Source: Odontocerum albicorne
Taxonomy: Eukaryota; Arthropoda; Insecta; Trichoptera; Odontoceridae
Assembly (NCBI GenBank): GCA_949825065.1
Contig: OX463838.1
Location: 8,967,246-9,031,245 of the forward strand
DNA length: 64,000 nt
Reading direction: 5' to 3'
In this document: positions 42,925 through 55,034 of the stretch, in pieces
Position numbering within the stretch: position 1 is the first letter of the stretch
How the letters are laid out: each line of letters begins with the position of its first letter
Translations under genes and position numbers: made by a program
The notes under the pieces: generated by a model
Databases searched by the model: none
Told to the model about the DNA's origin: nothing
The model's input: only the letters and a program-made list of their open reading frames with translations

Positions 42925-45050
42925 AATCCGACGCCATGGCGTGACTCGCGTACATTTGTTTCTCTTTCTTTTTGTTAACTTTGTTTCTCTCAAACTTTTT
43001 ATCTCTGTAAAAATGTTGAAGTTTCGATGTGTGTTTTTTTGTGCTGGACAGGATAAATGATTTGCATGTATATTTTTGTTATCTTCTTAGACTGATTTTT
43101 TATCCCTTTTTGTATGTTAGGGCCTTTGATTACCTAAGCCTTGGACCTATCTCAAGTTTGTATTTTATGTGTGGAAGGTGGTATGCATGTGCGTACTGCT
43201 TTATGATATTTTTTTATATATGATTCATGTAATGTTTAAACAATTTGTGACAAGTTATATTTAAAATGATACGTACTCAGTATTACTCTTGTAACCTTTT
43301 TTAATGGTCGACAAAAGACCGAACATAAAGGTATCAAGACGTACATATATAATTCTGGAAAATATTTTTAATAATTTAAAAAAAATTTGCTAACGTAATC
43401 AATAATAGATCAATCAACATATAAATTTGACTCTGGAATTCGAGGTCCCTTCACTCGGTCCTCAGACTGGGACAAAGCTTTTGTAAGAGAACAAGGGACC
43501 GCTTGTCAACAAAAGCATTAATGCACATGTTATCACAATACCCTTCGGTTACCGGACTTTTCTAAGGGTAGTCTGCCTCATTCCCCTTTACCATGCTGCA
43601 TATTACACGCCTCCCTTCCCTGAATCAATGACTGGGCATTGTGCATCGACCTTGCTTATTTGAGGGCAAACTTACTTAAACAGTACCAACACAAATAATA
43701 ATATTTAATCGAATTAAAATTTAAGGTTGTCGCAGAAGAAGGTACCATTTAGATATACACGGATTAACATTCAGTGGTGTGTATATAAAATTAATTATTG
43801 ATTTTTCGTAGTAGGCAATAAACGCTATGAAATCAGTAAAAAAATATGATTTTTTATAAACTCAAAGCATTTTTTTTTCTAGAAGTGTAACTTTTTTTGT
43901 AAAAAAATTATAAAACCATTTATGATAGATTTGAATTCAATTGTACGAGTGAATGATTGCCCATTACGAGTATAATACAAGGCACAGTACAAAGTGAAAT
44001 ATTAGGGTACTTGTTGCTGCCACCGGAGATTATAACGCAAACCAATTAGTGGATATCTTGTTGCATATGGGGCAAGGAGCTTCAGTACGTGCGTCTTGTA
44101 GGGAGACTTCTTTCTAAACTTATTTCTTGGGTCCCTGATAACTAGCAACAGTTTTGGCTCGATCTGTTGATGTTGGCTCGCAGTTATATTGATGTTTTTT
44201 GGGGCGTTTCATGCAGTACTTTCTTATCTTGCGCTGCCCACCGTGATTTCTTCTACCCGCTATGTATACATGAACAATAAAATGAAAAAATAATACCAGT
44301 GATCACAAAATAACACTTACAACGTTATGAAAATATTCCTAAAATCCAACACATTCTAACATCTCCTCAACTACCCTTTTAATTACGTTTTTTGAGACTA
44401 ACCAGTCTCAAAATATATATCTACATATTTTAATGGATTATATATGTTAAGATTTAATGTAGTGTTTATTATGAATGTTAACAAGCTCAAAAGAAGACCT
44501 TTCCATTGTAACGGCAAAGATACCAAGTTTATTTGTTTGCATTCAGCCAATACCAACAAGTACAGGTATATTTACCATTATTTTTTTGTAAAGCGAAGAA
44601 CGGTTAAAAAATAAAATCTCATTTAAAAAAGGATAATCGTCTTAAATTACCTTTCTCGTAAATTCAATTAGCTTGTTGGCAATAGAGATGGTTTCAAACA
44701 AAGCGTTTCTTTTGAAAAACGATATGTCTTCATAAAATGCCAATAAACGAGGTAAAGACATTTTTACCACATTATATTTGACCCCCAGAATAAAAGGTTA
44801 AGTCTTCAGGTAAAGAGGATTGATTGGAAAAAGGAAACGACAACTGTTTTCGTATCCATCCGAATTTTTTGAGCATACTAAGCATTAGGGAAATTTGTTA
44901 ACATTAATTGCAAAATTATATATATTATTTTTTTTTATTATGGCATTATTCAATGACGATAAAAAAACAATTAAGGAATTCCCATATGGTGTTCGTGTAA
45001 ATACATAGTTTAAGAAAATATACTTACGCGCAAATGCAATAAATTAACAT
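42925..45050. other. Mostly AT-rich, no gene recognised; islands at 43430-43660 and 44010-44270
   Basis: The 43430-43660 island has ACAAAAGCATTAATGCACAT (a GCATTAATGC palindrome) and may be regulatory. The 44010-44270 island is unassigned. Two AT-rich plus frames at 42878-43223 have hydrophobic, low-complexity translations and are not supported as genes. Confidence 0.4.
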
Positions 45051-45054
45051 TTAC

Positions 45055-45260
45055 AAAAGACGAGTGAGAGAAAGTCCAAGGAAAGCATGATTGGATCAAG
45101 TGAAAGATATTTTGAAAGAAGAAAATGTTGAATGTCAGAAATCGTAGGAGTTGTATGAGGTGTATGGATATTGAAAAGGCTAAGGATGTGTGTCCAGATA
45201 CGGAAGTCTGGTGCTTTGTCCTCTATGCCTACCGGGACGGGGCAATGGCGTGATGTTATG
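45055..45260 (+). mobile_element. RTE-like LINE 3' fragment
   Basis: Plus-strand words GGATCAAGTGAAAGATATTT, GTCAGAAATCGTAGGAGTTG and GGATATTGAAAAGGCTAAGG lead to ACCGGGACGGGGCAATGGCG and TGATGTTATGTATGTATGTA at the end. This shows the family in sense orientation, with its (ATGT)n 3' end. Confidence 0.7.
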
Positions 45261-45264
45261 TATG

Positions 45265-46745
45265 TATGTACAAAATATTGAATTAAAATCGGTGCTTTCA
45301 AAACCAAAAGAAATATTGAACTATTGATGTGATCTGCACAACATTCAAAATTAATTGAAAACATATTCAAACTCCTGCCCCTAAAACACCCGAAACACTG
45401 ATTACATACAGAAATGCATTTTTTAAATATTGGTCTGTAGAAGGATCAAAAAATTATAGTATTGCGAGTTAAATAAATATTCAGTGGTTTTTTGGATCAA
45501 AAAATATATGTGAAATGAATTATTGAGTTTTCGTAGTATGTACTCGTAATAACGCTACAAAAATGAAAAAAATGTTAATTTTTATAGTTTTTAAATTCAA
45601 GCACATATTTCTATACTGGTATTTCTTGAAGCGTCCGCGATAGTGATATTATCCGTATTCTAGACATGGGCGTAAGAACGTAGTGTTTGGATAGGAAGTG
45701 TTGGATGGCAATGTTAATGATAAGAGCTGGTGCGGTTGACAAGCTTAAAATAAACACAATGGCTCTAGTGTTACCAAGATGTTTTATGAGCTCGAGATAA
45801 TTTCGACATACGAGGAGAAAAATCTAATTATACTGCAAAGAAGGATATTCTTTCAGTATAATTAAATTTACAGCTAAGTTATCAGATCATGAACATTCCA
45901 TTGAAGCTCATAATAGTACAACACGACATATCAAATTACAGTCAGTTTTAAAAAAATAAAATAAACTACGCGAAGTGTCCATAAATAAATTAATTACAAT
46001 TTAGCGTAGTTTTATATGACTTAAATTTCCTGATAATGAATATTCTTATTGGATAAACGTGGTATTATTTCAAATTTTAATAGCGAGAGTTCACTGTGTT
46101 CATGTATTAGGACATAAATTTCCATTCTTAATTAATATAATCAATTCTTCATTGCTCACTGGCTGGGAATACCCGAATTAGGGGGAATAGACAATAAAAA
46201 AATCCTGATACATAACCTAAAATAATAGAAAGTGTCCTTTTACATGGAATTGCATCCAAAGTTTGAATTTATTAAAATGGATTGACGATAGATAAAATAT
46301 ACTTGTATATAACTGTAAAAAAACTTATTATTTGAATAATTTAAGGAATTAGGAAAGAGTGTTTTGGATTTATTTACATCAATGGCTACCTTGTATAATA
46401 ATATATTCGTTGATTTGAAAATGATTTGAACAAGTTGTTTTGTTTTCTTTTCGATGCGTTTGAGTTTGGCGATTTAAATTGAAAAGGTTACTTTAATTAG
46501 AACACCGGAGTTTTTGAAGTCGTATGCATGGCTATAGAAGTAAAGTTTATGGGAAGAGTTCCATTTATCTTATTACAAAGCCAAAAACACTATATTTGGA
46601 CGGGGTCAAACATCAATAAAACTGTTCAATTCATGTTGTGTAAAGTATAAGTCAAATAACTCAGGTGCGTTTTAAGGAAAAATGTTGAACGGAATACGAA
46701 CATTAGTTTCAGTGTATGGAAAAATCATTTGAAAAATCAACAGAT
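45265..46745. other. No gene recognised
   Basis: AT-rich, with no repeat ends, coding similarity or conserved-looking islands noticed. Confidence 0.5.
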
Positions 46746-46749
46746 TTCT

Positions 46750-47050
46750 GAAGGTCACGATTAGCTGCCGCGTCTGGCTCGGAAGCGGTGTTTGGGCAAA
46801 GAACATCTCAAATGTATCTCCAGCGGCATAAATCGCCCACCGCTAGGCGCAACGCTTCAAAGGCATCTGTAAACACATCTAATGACTCGGTTCATGCGCC
46901 TCACGTGATATGTTTATCCGAGTTATATTTGGAGTGCCGAAATATGTTATGTACCCGGCTACAGAGTTTCATCGTGGAAATTCTATGATTCCCTCGGCTC
47001 GTTGAGATCTCACCGGCGCGTGCAACCGGCAGGCTGAAGGATAGGACACT
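46750..47050. promoter_or_regulatory. GC-richer island, possible conserved regulatory element
   Basis: It contains GGCATAAATCGCCC (posterior-Hox-like), CTGTAAACACATC (forkhead-like), CCTCACGTGATATG (E-box) and GTTTGGGCAAAGAAC. It has short frames only and lies about 7 kb downstream of the Frizzled exon on that gene's strand, so it could sit in an intron of it. Function is inferred from composition. Confidence 0.33.
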
Positions 47051-47239
47051 TGTCTACGCTATAATATCAAAAACAGACGCTGAATGGGGCCGTTTGATGG
47101 ATTTGTATAGTAAGGGCTTCTAACATGTGTTCTAATTTGATGAAATAGATTAATCCTTGCGAGACGGTTTTCGTTCACATTATGAAATTCAGTTAATAGC
47201 TCAACATATTATAATAAAATAAATATCTAGGCTAAATTT

Positions 47240-47525
47240 CTTAAAAATAAATATTCCTATGTTCCATTTCCGTTTGACATAAGACTCAACATTTAAGTTT
47301 ACTTTTGATTAATCTTCTCTTAAAAATGCGTTTTCTTGTTAGAAATCTATTTTTGAAAAAACATCTTTCGTTTCTTACTTTTCCATGCACATTCTCATAC
47401 AGCTATATTAATTTCTTTGTCTTTTTACATTTCTTTCTTTTAAAATTTCATTCACTAGGTCCAATCACTTTATTTGGTCATTCTCTATCATACTTCCTAC
47501 TCACGTTCAAATTGCACAGTGCACA
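47240..47525 (-). mobile_element. RTE-like LINE fragment, degraded
   Basis: TTTCCATGCACATTCTCATA, ATTTCTTTCTTTTAAAATTTC, ATTCACTAGGTCCAATCACT and TTTGGTCATTCTCTATCA are the reversed family words in their usual order. Confidence 0.55.
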
Positions 47526-47649
47526 AAAATACGAGTAGGTACATACATACGAGTATATCGAACTATCAAATGAACTAATTATATTACAAAATATTTGAAT
47601 TCTTACTACTAAACAACAACCAAGATAGTAAAATATATATTTTACATAC

Positions 47650-47896
47650 CCAAATATGGCCGAAGCAAGAAACATGGATGGAAATGAAAGAATAAACGTT
47701 TCCAGTTTGCAGATCTCCCACAACCACGATACCAGCGCGTATCGCTGGGAATTTTCATTTGTTCAGTTATCTGATCTGAGTTTGAATGATCAAGATACGA
47801 AGCCGAGATAACTGCGGGGCTATCAGCGGGCTCCGTCAGAGGGATATACTCGCTGGAGCTGCCCTCTCCAAGAATGGTAGGTAGACAAGTCGGCAT
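47650..47896 (-). CDS. Candidate host coding exon, unidentified
   Basis: ATG at 47896 lies in a good start context (ACAAAATG) and opens an 84-codon frame: MPTCLPTILGEGSSSEYIPL, a Ser/Asp-rich stretch, then DTRWYRGCGRSANWKRLF and HFHPCFLLRPYLG. The sequence is less AT-biased than its surroundings and matches no element of the window. At the end of the frame GGGTATGTAA offers a splice donor (GTATGT). In another frame the same end reads as a hydrophobic segment (FPSMFLASAIFGYV). The product is not recognised. It could be an N-terminal exon of a membrane protein, or chance. Confidence 0.3.
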
Positions 47897-48064
47897 TTTG
47901 TACTCACTGACCGAACAAACTATTTTACACAGGTCAAAGATTAAATACTTTTATTTTGTATGAAAAAAAATATTGATTGCAAAATGTAATGAGAGAATTT
48001 TCATCATATTCTGTGTGAGATAGGAAATAAAATTCAACCACTTATTAAGTACTATACATATTCT

Positions 48065-48300
48065 CCTATATATACCATCACGTAACTTCCATGTTGGGAT
48101 AGGCTGACAAGGCAGAGCGCCAATCTATCCCATCATTACATACATCCTTCGCCTTCTCCACATCCGTACAGCTCCTTATGTTACTCGTTACCTTTCCTTC
48201 TTTCAAAATTTTGTTCACTTGGTCCAACCATACTTTTTTCGGTCATCGTCTATCACGACTCCCATTTATGTGTGCATTATAAATTATGTTTATCACATTA
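48065..48300 (-). mobile_element. RTE-like LINE fragment
   Basis: ACCATCACGTAACTTCCATG, TTGGGATAGGCTGACAAGGC, then CACATCCGTACAGCTCC and ACTTGGTCCAACCATACTTT, the reversed C-terminal end of the family. Confidence 0.65.
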
Positions 48301-48394
48301 TCTTACACCATTCAATTGTTGAATAGGTTAATGACTGCTTTAATCTCATCCTTAACGCTCAGCATGATTTTAGTAATATTTTTAATGTCAATAA

Positions 48395-48480
48395 TAGTGG
48401 GTTCGAATCCCGAGTTAGAGCGCCCTTGAAGAAAGTCCTCTCCAAACGACACTATTTAAACTGTCATTTTATTACTATTC
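48395..48480 (+). repeat. SINE-like fragment with box B
   Basis: TGGGTTCGAATCCCGAGTTA is a good box B. The following CCCTTGAAGAAAGTCC and AAACGACACTATTTAAA are shared with 13568-13650. Confidence 0.55.
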
Positions 48481-49025
48481 AATATTTATACAAATCCGAA
48501 ATTATTTCGTTGACATAACAACGAAGGGTCATGACATCATTAAAATTAAATATGCACTTAATTAATTTTACTGTAATATTAATTTGTATGATTTTATTTT
48601 TATGAATAAATATAAGGTAAGCCCATTGAAGACAAGTAAAGATAATATAAAATATGTTTTGCAGTTATCAGAAAATATCTGACTCTCTAAATAAAATAAA
48701 ATTACAAGGTAAATACATTATATTTATAATATTTGACTACAAACAAAACGCTTGTGAAGATGGCATATAATATACTCGTACCATAATTGATTACACCCAA
48801 CACGATGCCTGAGATATATTCCAGTTATCGTAAATGGTAATCCGGGTCTGTGATAAGAATTATCAAATGATTCAATTATGACAATAAAAAGTCTTATTCT
48901 AAGACGTTTGTTTATGCCTGTCAATATATTATACGTCTTCCTAAGCCTAATCTAATCTGGGAAGCAATATTCGGATCTTATAGCACCAAACACTAACACC
49001 CTCTTCAATTAAATATTATACTATA
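48481..49025. other. No gene recognised
   Basis: AT-rich spacer. Confidence 0.45.
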
Positions 49026-49880
49026 CCCTAGACTTTCGAACATTCTACGTTCACACAATTCGCTATTTCGCATATTTTAAAAAATTCTATTTTTTTTTTA
49101 TTTTTGTCGATAATGCAAAAATTGTTCGCTTCGATGCAGTCGCTCCCACTTTTTTGGAAGAATTATAATATATGGAACGCAATAAACAATACTGGAGACT
49201 CGTGGGCTGAAATTAAAGAGTCAACAATGAAAGGTTCCTGGAAACAATTATGCCCATAAATGATGAGTGATTTTAAAAATTCTGAAGAAAGTCCGGAAAC
49301 TTATCACAGATGAAAAAGTTGCCCTAATTAATAAACTAAACTTGGACGTCAGAAACGAAGATGTTAACGAGTTGATTGAATCTCTCAGTACCTCTGTCAA
49401 ATGAATACTTAATTGAGCGACAAGAGTTAAATGAAATACCCAATGAAAGTGAGGAAGAAGAAGCTGATAGAATCGTCAAGACTTTGACAATAAAAAATAT
49501 AAATGAAGCCTTCGCGCATCTTGACAAATTTTTGACTATCACGAAAGAATGTGATCCCAATGGAGAACGTTATCTCAAGTACGTAGGGCGATTGAGAAAG
49601 ACACAGCATGTTATAGAACTCTTTATCGAGAAATAAAAAAAGGGTGGTATTCAACTAACTCTTGACAAGTGTATAAAGAAAACACCTGAAAACACTTAAA
49701 CACGCCTCGTTAACTTAATTATATATATTGATATATAAATATTTTTAATATATTATTGATAAATAAATATTTTAAAATACAATTTTTGATGTTTTTGTAC
49801 ATCTCTTTACTTTCGAACATTCAACATTCGCACACATTTTCATGAACCAATTATGTGCGAATGTTTTCCGGGTGCATCAT
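49026..49880 (+). mobile_element. pogo/Tigger-type element relic
   Basis: The left end has ACTTTCGAACATTCTACGTT and the right side ACTTTCGAACATTCAACATT, then an inverted GTGCGAATGTTTTCC. Between them lie pieces of a DDE transposase of the pogo/Tigger (CENP-B-like) type. The terminal structure is rearranged, with a direct plus an inverted copy at the right. Confidence 0.6.
49140..49636 (+). pseudogene. pogo/Tigger transposase, C-terminal relic
   Basis: Across frame changes the plus strand gives NIWNAINNTGDSWAEIKES, TMKGSWKQLCP and VNELIES, then an open frame with LNEIPNESEEEEADRIVKTL, IKNINEAFAHLDKFL, DPNGERYLKYVGRLR and HVIELFIEK before the stop at 49636. The helix after the acidic run, with the DPN.ER and K...A..C/H pattern, is the usual C-terminal end of Tigger/Jerky-like transposases. 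The catalytic core is missing. Confidence 0.75.
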
Positions 49881-50465
49881 ATAATGCCAGGCCTAAATAA
49901 TTTGTTAACTACAATAAAAGCGCTATTTTTATAAAAATATTTGTTGTGTACGTATACAGTTAGATTTTAAAATTGATTCTCTTGGATGAAATTCTTTACT
50001 ACCATAGGAAAAGAAAGTGTCATTATTAACCACAATACACTCTTATTATAAGATCTAATCTGACAGAGATTACATAACAATGCCCTTAAATACCCCTATT
50101 TTATAGTCAGTTGATATCTACAATAAATTGCGAATTCATGGATGGGCCTAGATGATTTTCATTCCGTAAATATATAATTTATTGTTAAAATCTTTTACAG
50201 TATAATCTTAGGAACTGTCAATTCTACTGACCTATTTGATCAACTTTCGATTTTTTCTTATTTCGTATTGCACATTTCAAAATATCCGAATTGGTGATTC
50301 GGACATATTGAAATGCATGACTGGGAGATGTCTTCAGCCCCAGTAATAGAGCCTTCAGGTTTAGAACCATTGGAGTAAGACAGAATTCGCGTTTCGTCAT
50401 TGTACATGTTAATAACACCAATGTACGTGAAGAGACAACATACGAGTATGCACAAATAAATAATC
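49881..50465. other. No gene recognised
   Basis: AT-rich, with small overlapping minus frames at 50224-50455 lacking domains. Confidence 0.45.
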
Positions 50466-50469
50466 GGCG

Positions 50470-50595
50470 CGTTCGAGTATTGTCACCTGACGAAATCTTT
50501 TTTTGGTACTATAGAGAATCGGATTCAAGACCCCCGGGTAGAAGTCAAGTGTCTTACCAAGTAGACCTCGGAGGTCGTCAGAGCTTATGACGAAT
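50470..50595 (-). repeat. tRNA-derived SINE head (copy 6)
   Basis: The minus strand gives GACGACCTCCGAGGTCTACT, TGGTAAGACACTTGACTTC and GGGTCTTGAATCCGATTC, a box A and box B pair with the same start (GACGACCTC) as the copy at 21401. Confidence 0.65.
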
Positions 50596-50599
50596 AATA

Positions 50600-53555
50600 T
50601 GTAATATTAAACAAATTGGCTACATATATTAAACATTATCGAACATCAAGTGGATAAATAAGCAAACACTGAGAGGTAATCGCATAATGCATAGTAATTA
50701 GATATAAAATTTTGCATATTCATATAATGAGCGCATATGGTAAAATTGTAGGTTATTATTGAACACATGTTGACAGCAGAAAATCTAAACGTTACATTGT
50801 TATTCGACGGTATAACGTAATCAGTAATTGGTAACATTTGTATAATATAATAAATGTATAGTTTATGCACTCGAAAACATTTGTACCGAATTCATCAGTA
50901 AAAAATATTATCCACTCTTAGATAAAAAATGCACCAATTTTAGTTTAGTGACTACGGCAACGTAGGTACGTTTTTTCGATATATAATATTCATGTCTTTA
51001 AAAAACTAAGAAAAATTCTCGGTATATAATTGATGTATAAGAATATTGAATCTTATGAGGAATAAATCAATATAAATAAGCAACCTAACGAATAATAATT
51101 TGGTATATTGTTAGTTTGATAAGAAAGAAAACAAACAAATAAAAAATAATATGTTTATAAAATTTTATTTTATTTGCTCTCAATGACAGGTGACGAACCG
51201 GGGCCAATCCCTTTTTCATATTCTAAATAAATGTTTGCAAAAGCTATAAAAATGTTTGATATAGTTTCATTTATAGATTTAGTTGTCGAATCATTCCGTT
51301 CTACCTTAAGTCATTGTACAAAATATTCACAAAATTCGATTTGTGTAAACTATTGAACATCTACTAATAGAGGAAACACTAAGTCATAGTTCTTTTTAAA
51401 GAGGATATTGCGTGAAAACAGTGATGATAAAAACAAGAATATTCGAGTTGCGAAGTGTAATTTGGCAGTAAATATTTTGTAATACTTCAATATCATGTTT
51501 TTATTTCATTATCATCCTTCCACTAGTAAACCTTGTGAAAGAAAATTAAATAAGGTTTTAAAATGTATGGTTACTACAATATAATATCTAGAATTTTCAA
51601 ATGAATATTTAAAAAAATAAATAATGGGTCGAGTGTAAGGGGGATGTGTGAGATGATCAAGAGTTGTGTGCCATGAAGATGAGGAGATGGCAAATTGATG
51701 TTTGGCATGGTCAAGTCACTCATTGCTATTGTAATTAAACAATTCCAACCAATTAATCCCAGACCACATCTATAGCTTCGTTCTTGTGAGTGCCAATTAA
51801 CCATTGTATTTTAGTTATAATAATAAATTGCATTTTTCTTCGAGATGTTAATTATACCTACAATTTTAAAATAAGGTTTCGTAAAATGGTCGACAATCAT
51901 TCCAATTCGAAAAAATAAATTCTTACTCGTATTTTAAAATAATGATAACATGACTAAAAATTGTCCAGAAGTTCCATATTTTTAAACGAAGAAACAAATT
52001 CATATTAGTCGTGCACATTGAGGATTTTTGCGTTCATTTGAAATTTCGAAGGAACATAATTTAATATGTAGGTGCAAAAAAATCAAGCAAGTTAAACGGG
52101 TATTTCATAGTTAAATTACGTCTCGAAAATTGATCTACCCAACCTCATATAAAGTGGCATGATGTATCATCAATTATCTCAGAAAATCTTAAATGTGAGT
52201 TAGGTCCTTAATGCACATTCAAGTCCAATTTATTTTTACATTTTTTTTAGTGTTACCTAAATCTTGAACAATTTGTTTTCCTTTTTCGCGTTTTCAAATC
52301 ATTGCTCAATGCCATTCAAATATTATTCATATATCAAGTTTGTACGAAATTAATGGGTTGATAATATTAGTCTTACAGTACCAAAGTTAAAAGCTCTCAT
52401 CCATTACAAATGTACGCGCAATTTTATAATAAATACTTATATGACAAACCAAACTTAGCAGCATGTATTTATTTCAAAGATATGTATACGTTTTTGAATA
52501 TTGTAACAGTGAGTGGGGCTGAGTAACACATTCGTACTTTCTCATCGTTAATTACAAATATTTAAAATGGGTTATGACGACAAATAGATAATAAATTACC
52601 TCTGCGAGTGGTAAGCATTGAATTTTATGAAATATTGTTATTCTGTATATATATATGTCAGTGAGCTAACATACGAGTATGACAGACTGACATAAAATAC
52701 TGTGAATGGCGCATGGAGAATGGACGTAACGTTATGTATGCTGAAACCTAAATAGCTTCTAATGAGCGTCGACTTCTTGACAAATTAATGCTGTTCGAAA
52801 TTTGTTTAGAAATTAATTATTTACAAATCGTGAATAATAGTACATAATTAAATATGTATGTACAATGCTTTAGATTCAAATTCGAGATATTTGAAAACAT
52901 AACATATATTATTATGCAATGATTCATTGCTTTGTACATATGATACATCTATATAAAAATTGTGTTATGTTTTTGACGTATTTATTGTTAGTATTTCGGG
53001 ATATTTCTCAATTCCTGAAAGTACGAGGTCAGTATTGATTTAAATGTAATATATTCATGTAATAATAACTATGATAAATCTATGATACAATCAACTATAT
53101 GTTAAAAGTGTCATCAGCTGATGAAGTTGTCAATATAGTCCTAAGAGCTAGGTACATTATAATTACGTACCATAAACAATAAAATCTAAATTGTCAGAAT
53201 TCCTAAAAACTTAATATTTTCACCCTGATTTATCAACCGAAGAATAAGAGTCAAAACCCTACGTAAGAAAACAAATGTTAATTGACTTTTCTTCGGTAAA
53301 ATTTATCTGAAAAATAAATATTAATGGTAATCGTTTAAATAAACATTCTATTTTTAAACTAAATAAAATACACAGTTGAAAGTTATTCGATTAAATGACA
53401 ACGTACATATCAGGTTGAGAAGTAAAATAAAAAATGTAATGTATGTACGAGCATATATCAATATACGAGAAGTCCTGTTGATTGAATAAAATTAATTGAA
53501 AAACTTGAATGAAACGCTTTTTAAAACCTCATAAAATTAAATTAATTGTTTAATG
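50600..53555. other. Long AT-rich stretch, no gene recognised
   Basis: A degraded ACCCAACC-family MITE may lie at 52134-52230 (CTACCCAACCTCATATAAAG and, reversed, GACCTAACTCACATTTAAG). Octamer copies lie near 51924 and 52670. Nothing else is supported. If the Frizzled gene extends leftward, this would be intron. Confidence 0.45.
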
Positions 53556-53559
53556 GTTA

Positions 53560-54114
53560 TACTTGAAAAAATTTAGCATGGTCCCTTTGACAGTTCACAA
53601 ATTTGCCCCAATACAACCTTGTAACTAACTACGTTCAGTAATTTTAATTATTTTATCGACTTTAATATAAGGCTCGATTTAAATAAATAGCAAGTTATTT
53701 AGGTAAATACATTACATAAAACTAACAATAATGACAAATTAATACATCTTGTTACAAATTAGCAAAAATGTGTCAGTTTGTTAAAATCAAATAATATTTG
53801 GTGACGTTTGTCAAAAGTCTGCATTGGCTAGGGATGGGGGTATACGATAATTGGATTTTCGATTTTTTTATACCTAAAATTAAATGTTCGTAATTAGTAT
53901 TAATTCACAGTGGATCTTGGTCTATTTAAAGATAGATACAAATCATATAGTAGATTAGAAAGTCAGTATAATAAAAATTAGGAATTAAAACGTCAGTTTA
54001 GAGAAAAAACAATTTTTAGATTTATAAAAAAAACGATTCGATTTGTAAAAAAAACTACTGTTCCTTTGAGACATGACATTTCAAATGTCACAGGACCACC
54101 CTTTTTCTCAAGTA
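53560..54114. mobile_element. Tc1/mariner-like MITE (copy 2)
   Basis: The ends TACTTGAAAAAATTTAGCAT and, inward from the right, TACTTGAGAAAAAGGGTGG are flanked by TA. The body is the reverse complement of 31040-31460 (for example GTTTGTCAAAAGTCTGC and ATAATTGGATTTTCGATT). It lies about 220 bp from the Frizzled exon end, in the likely first coding intron. Confidence 0.8.
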
Positions 54115-54235
54115 TAGGAAAGAAATGTCAAACTTTTACTTGTTAATAAATTATATTTGTCACAGGACCAGCCTTTTTCTCAAGTATAGGAAAGAAATGT
54201 CAAACTTTTACTTGTTAATTAATTATATTTGTAAC
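54089..54235. repeat. Tandem duplication of the MITE end
   Basis: A unit of about 77 bp, starting GTCACAGGACCACCC and ending TTACTTGTTAAT, occurs twice. The first copy contains the MITE right terminus, so the duplication arose after insertion and includes flanking DNA. Confidence 0.85.
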
Positions 54236-54333
54236 ACGAATTAATTTAAAAAATTGATCAAATTGTTGAATAAATCAAAATCTACAAACAGGGCTGTCGA
54301 TAATATTGTATGATAAATCAAAATAATATTTAC

Positions 54334-54537
54334 CGCTGTCTCAGCTTCTTTTTGGTCAGAGTGTTCCATCAAATTCGGCATCACTGTAAATTCGTATCCC
54401 ATATCCTGACACATAGGAATTGTTATTTTTTCACATTGATTCTTTGGAAGTGCCCACTGGCCATCTGTATCAGCGAAACAATGTACTGTCACCGATGAAA
54501 ACACTAAAACTAACAACACAATCTCGAGATACTTCAT
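54334..54537 (-). CDS. Frizzled-family Wnt receptor, first coding exon (partial)
   Basis: ATG at 54537 opens a hydrophobic signal peptide (MKYLEIVLLVLVFSSVTVHC), then QWALPKNQ. Then comes the start of the Frizzled cysteine-rich domain: CEKITIPMCQDMGYEF and VMPNLMEHSDQKEAE, with Cys35 and Cys43 and the conserved MPNL. After Ala68 (GCG) comes GTAAAT, a phase-0 splice donor at 54333-54328. Frizzled proteins bind Wnt through this domain on the cell surface and signal through seven membrane spans. Only the first 68 codons are here; the next exon must lie at lower coordinates and was not found. The MC..MGY and MPNL..H wording is nearest to the Frizzled-4 type in my judgement, which is an inference. 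Confidence 0.88.
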
Positions 54538-55030
54538 TTTTAGGCAGTCTTTAATATTTTAAGAAAACATAATGTTTCTAGAAATTATTTCATTTAAAAA
54601 CATGACACAAAACACTTTATTTGTAATCATAACAAATGAATCGCAGTTTTGTCTATAGAACTGTCAAAATAATGTGATACAGAAACACACTTTTTAAATT
54701 AAGAAATATTAAATCGGAAGGAATATGTTATTATGGCGCTTAAAAGTTCTAGTTAATAACCAGTGCAAATATATACGAAAAACTTTTGAAAATGGAACGC
54801 AAATCTCAACCAAAAAACGAAACAGCGCTACGCGCGCAGCGTGAAGTCTGTCTGCGGTAAGCCAAGAACATGTGAATACCGCTCTCGGAGAACTGTCTTC
54901 CGAACTGTTCAAAACAACTGAGCCATAAAACCGGCTCGGAAATATCTCCAAATTGGAAATGAATGCATTTGTCTGTCTCGCTCGTTGATAGTATGGACGA
55001 TGTGGTTGAGAAAGAGACATGATTATACAA
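54538..55030 (-). promoter_or_regulatory. Upstream region of the Frizzled exon (possible 5' UTR or promoter)
   Basis: The 54800-55020 block is GC-richer than its surroundings. On the minus strand it contains GGCTCAGTTGTTTTG (an arthropod initiator-like TCAGT at about 54922) and CGCTGCGCGCGTAGCGCTG. This fits a transcription start or 5' UTR exon for the gene, with 54538-54720 as leader or intron. No TATA box or clear splice acceptor could be assigned. Confidence 0.3.
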
Positions 55031-55034
55031 CCAA

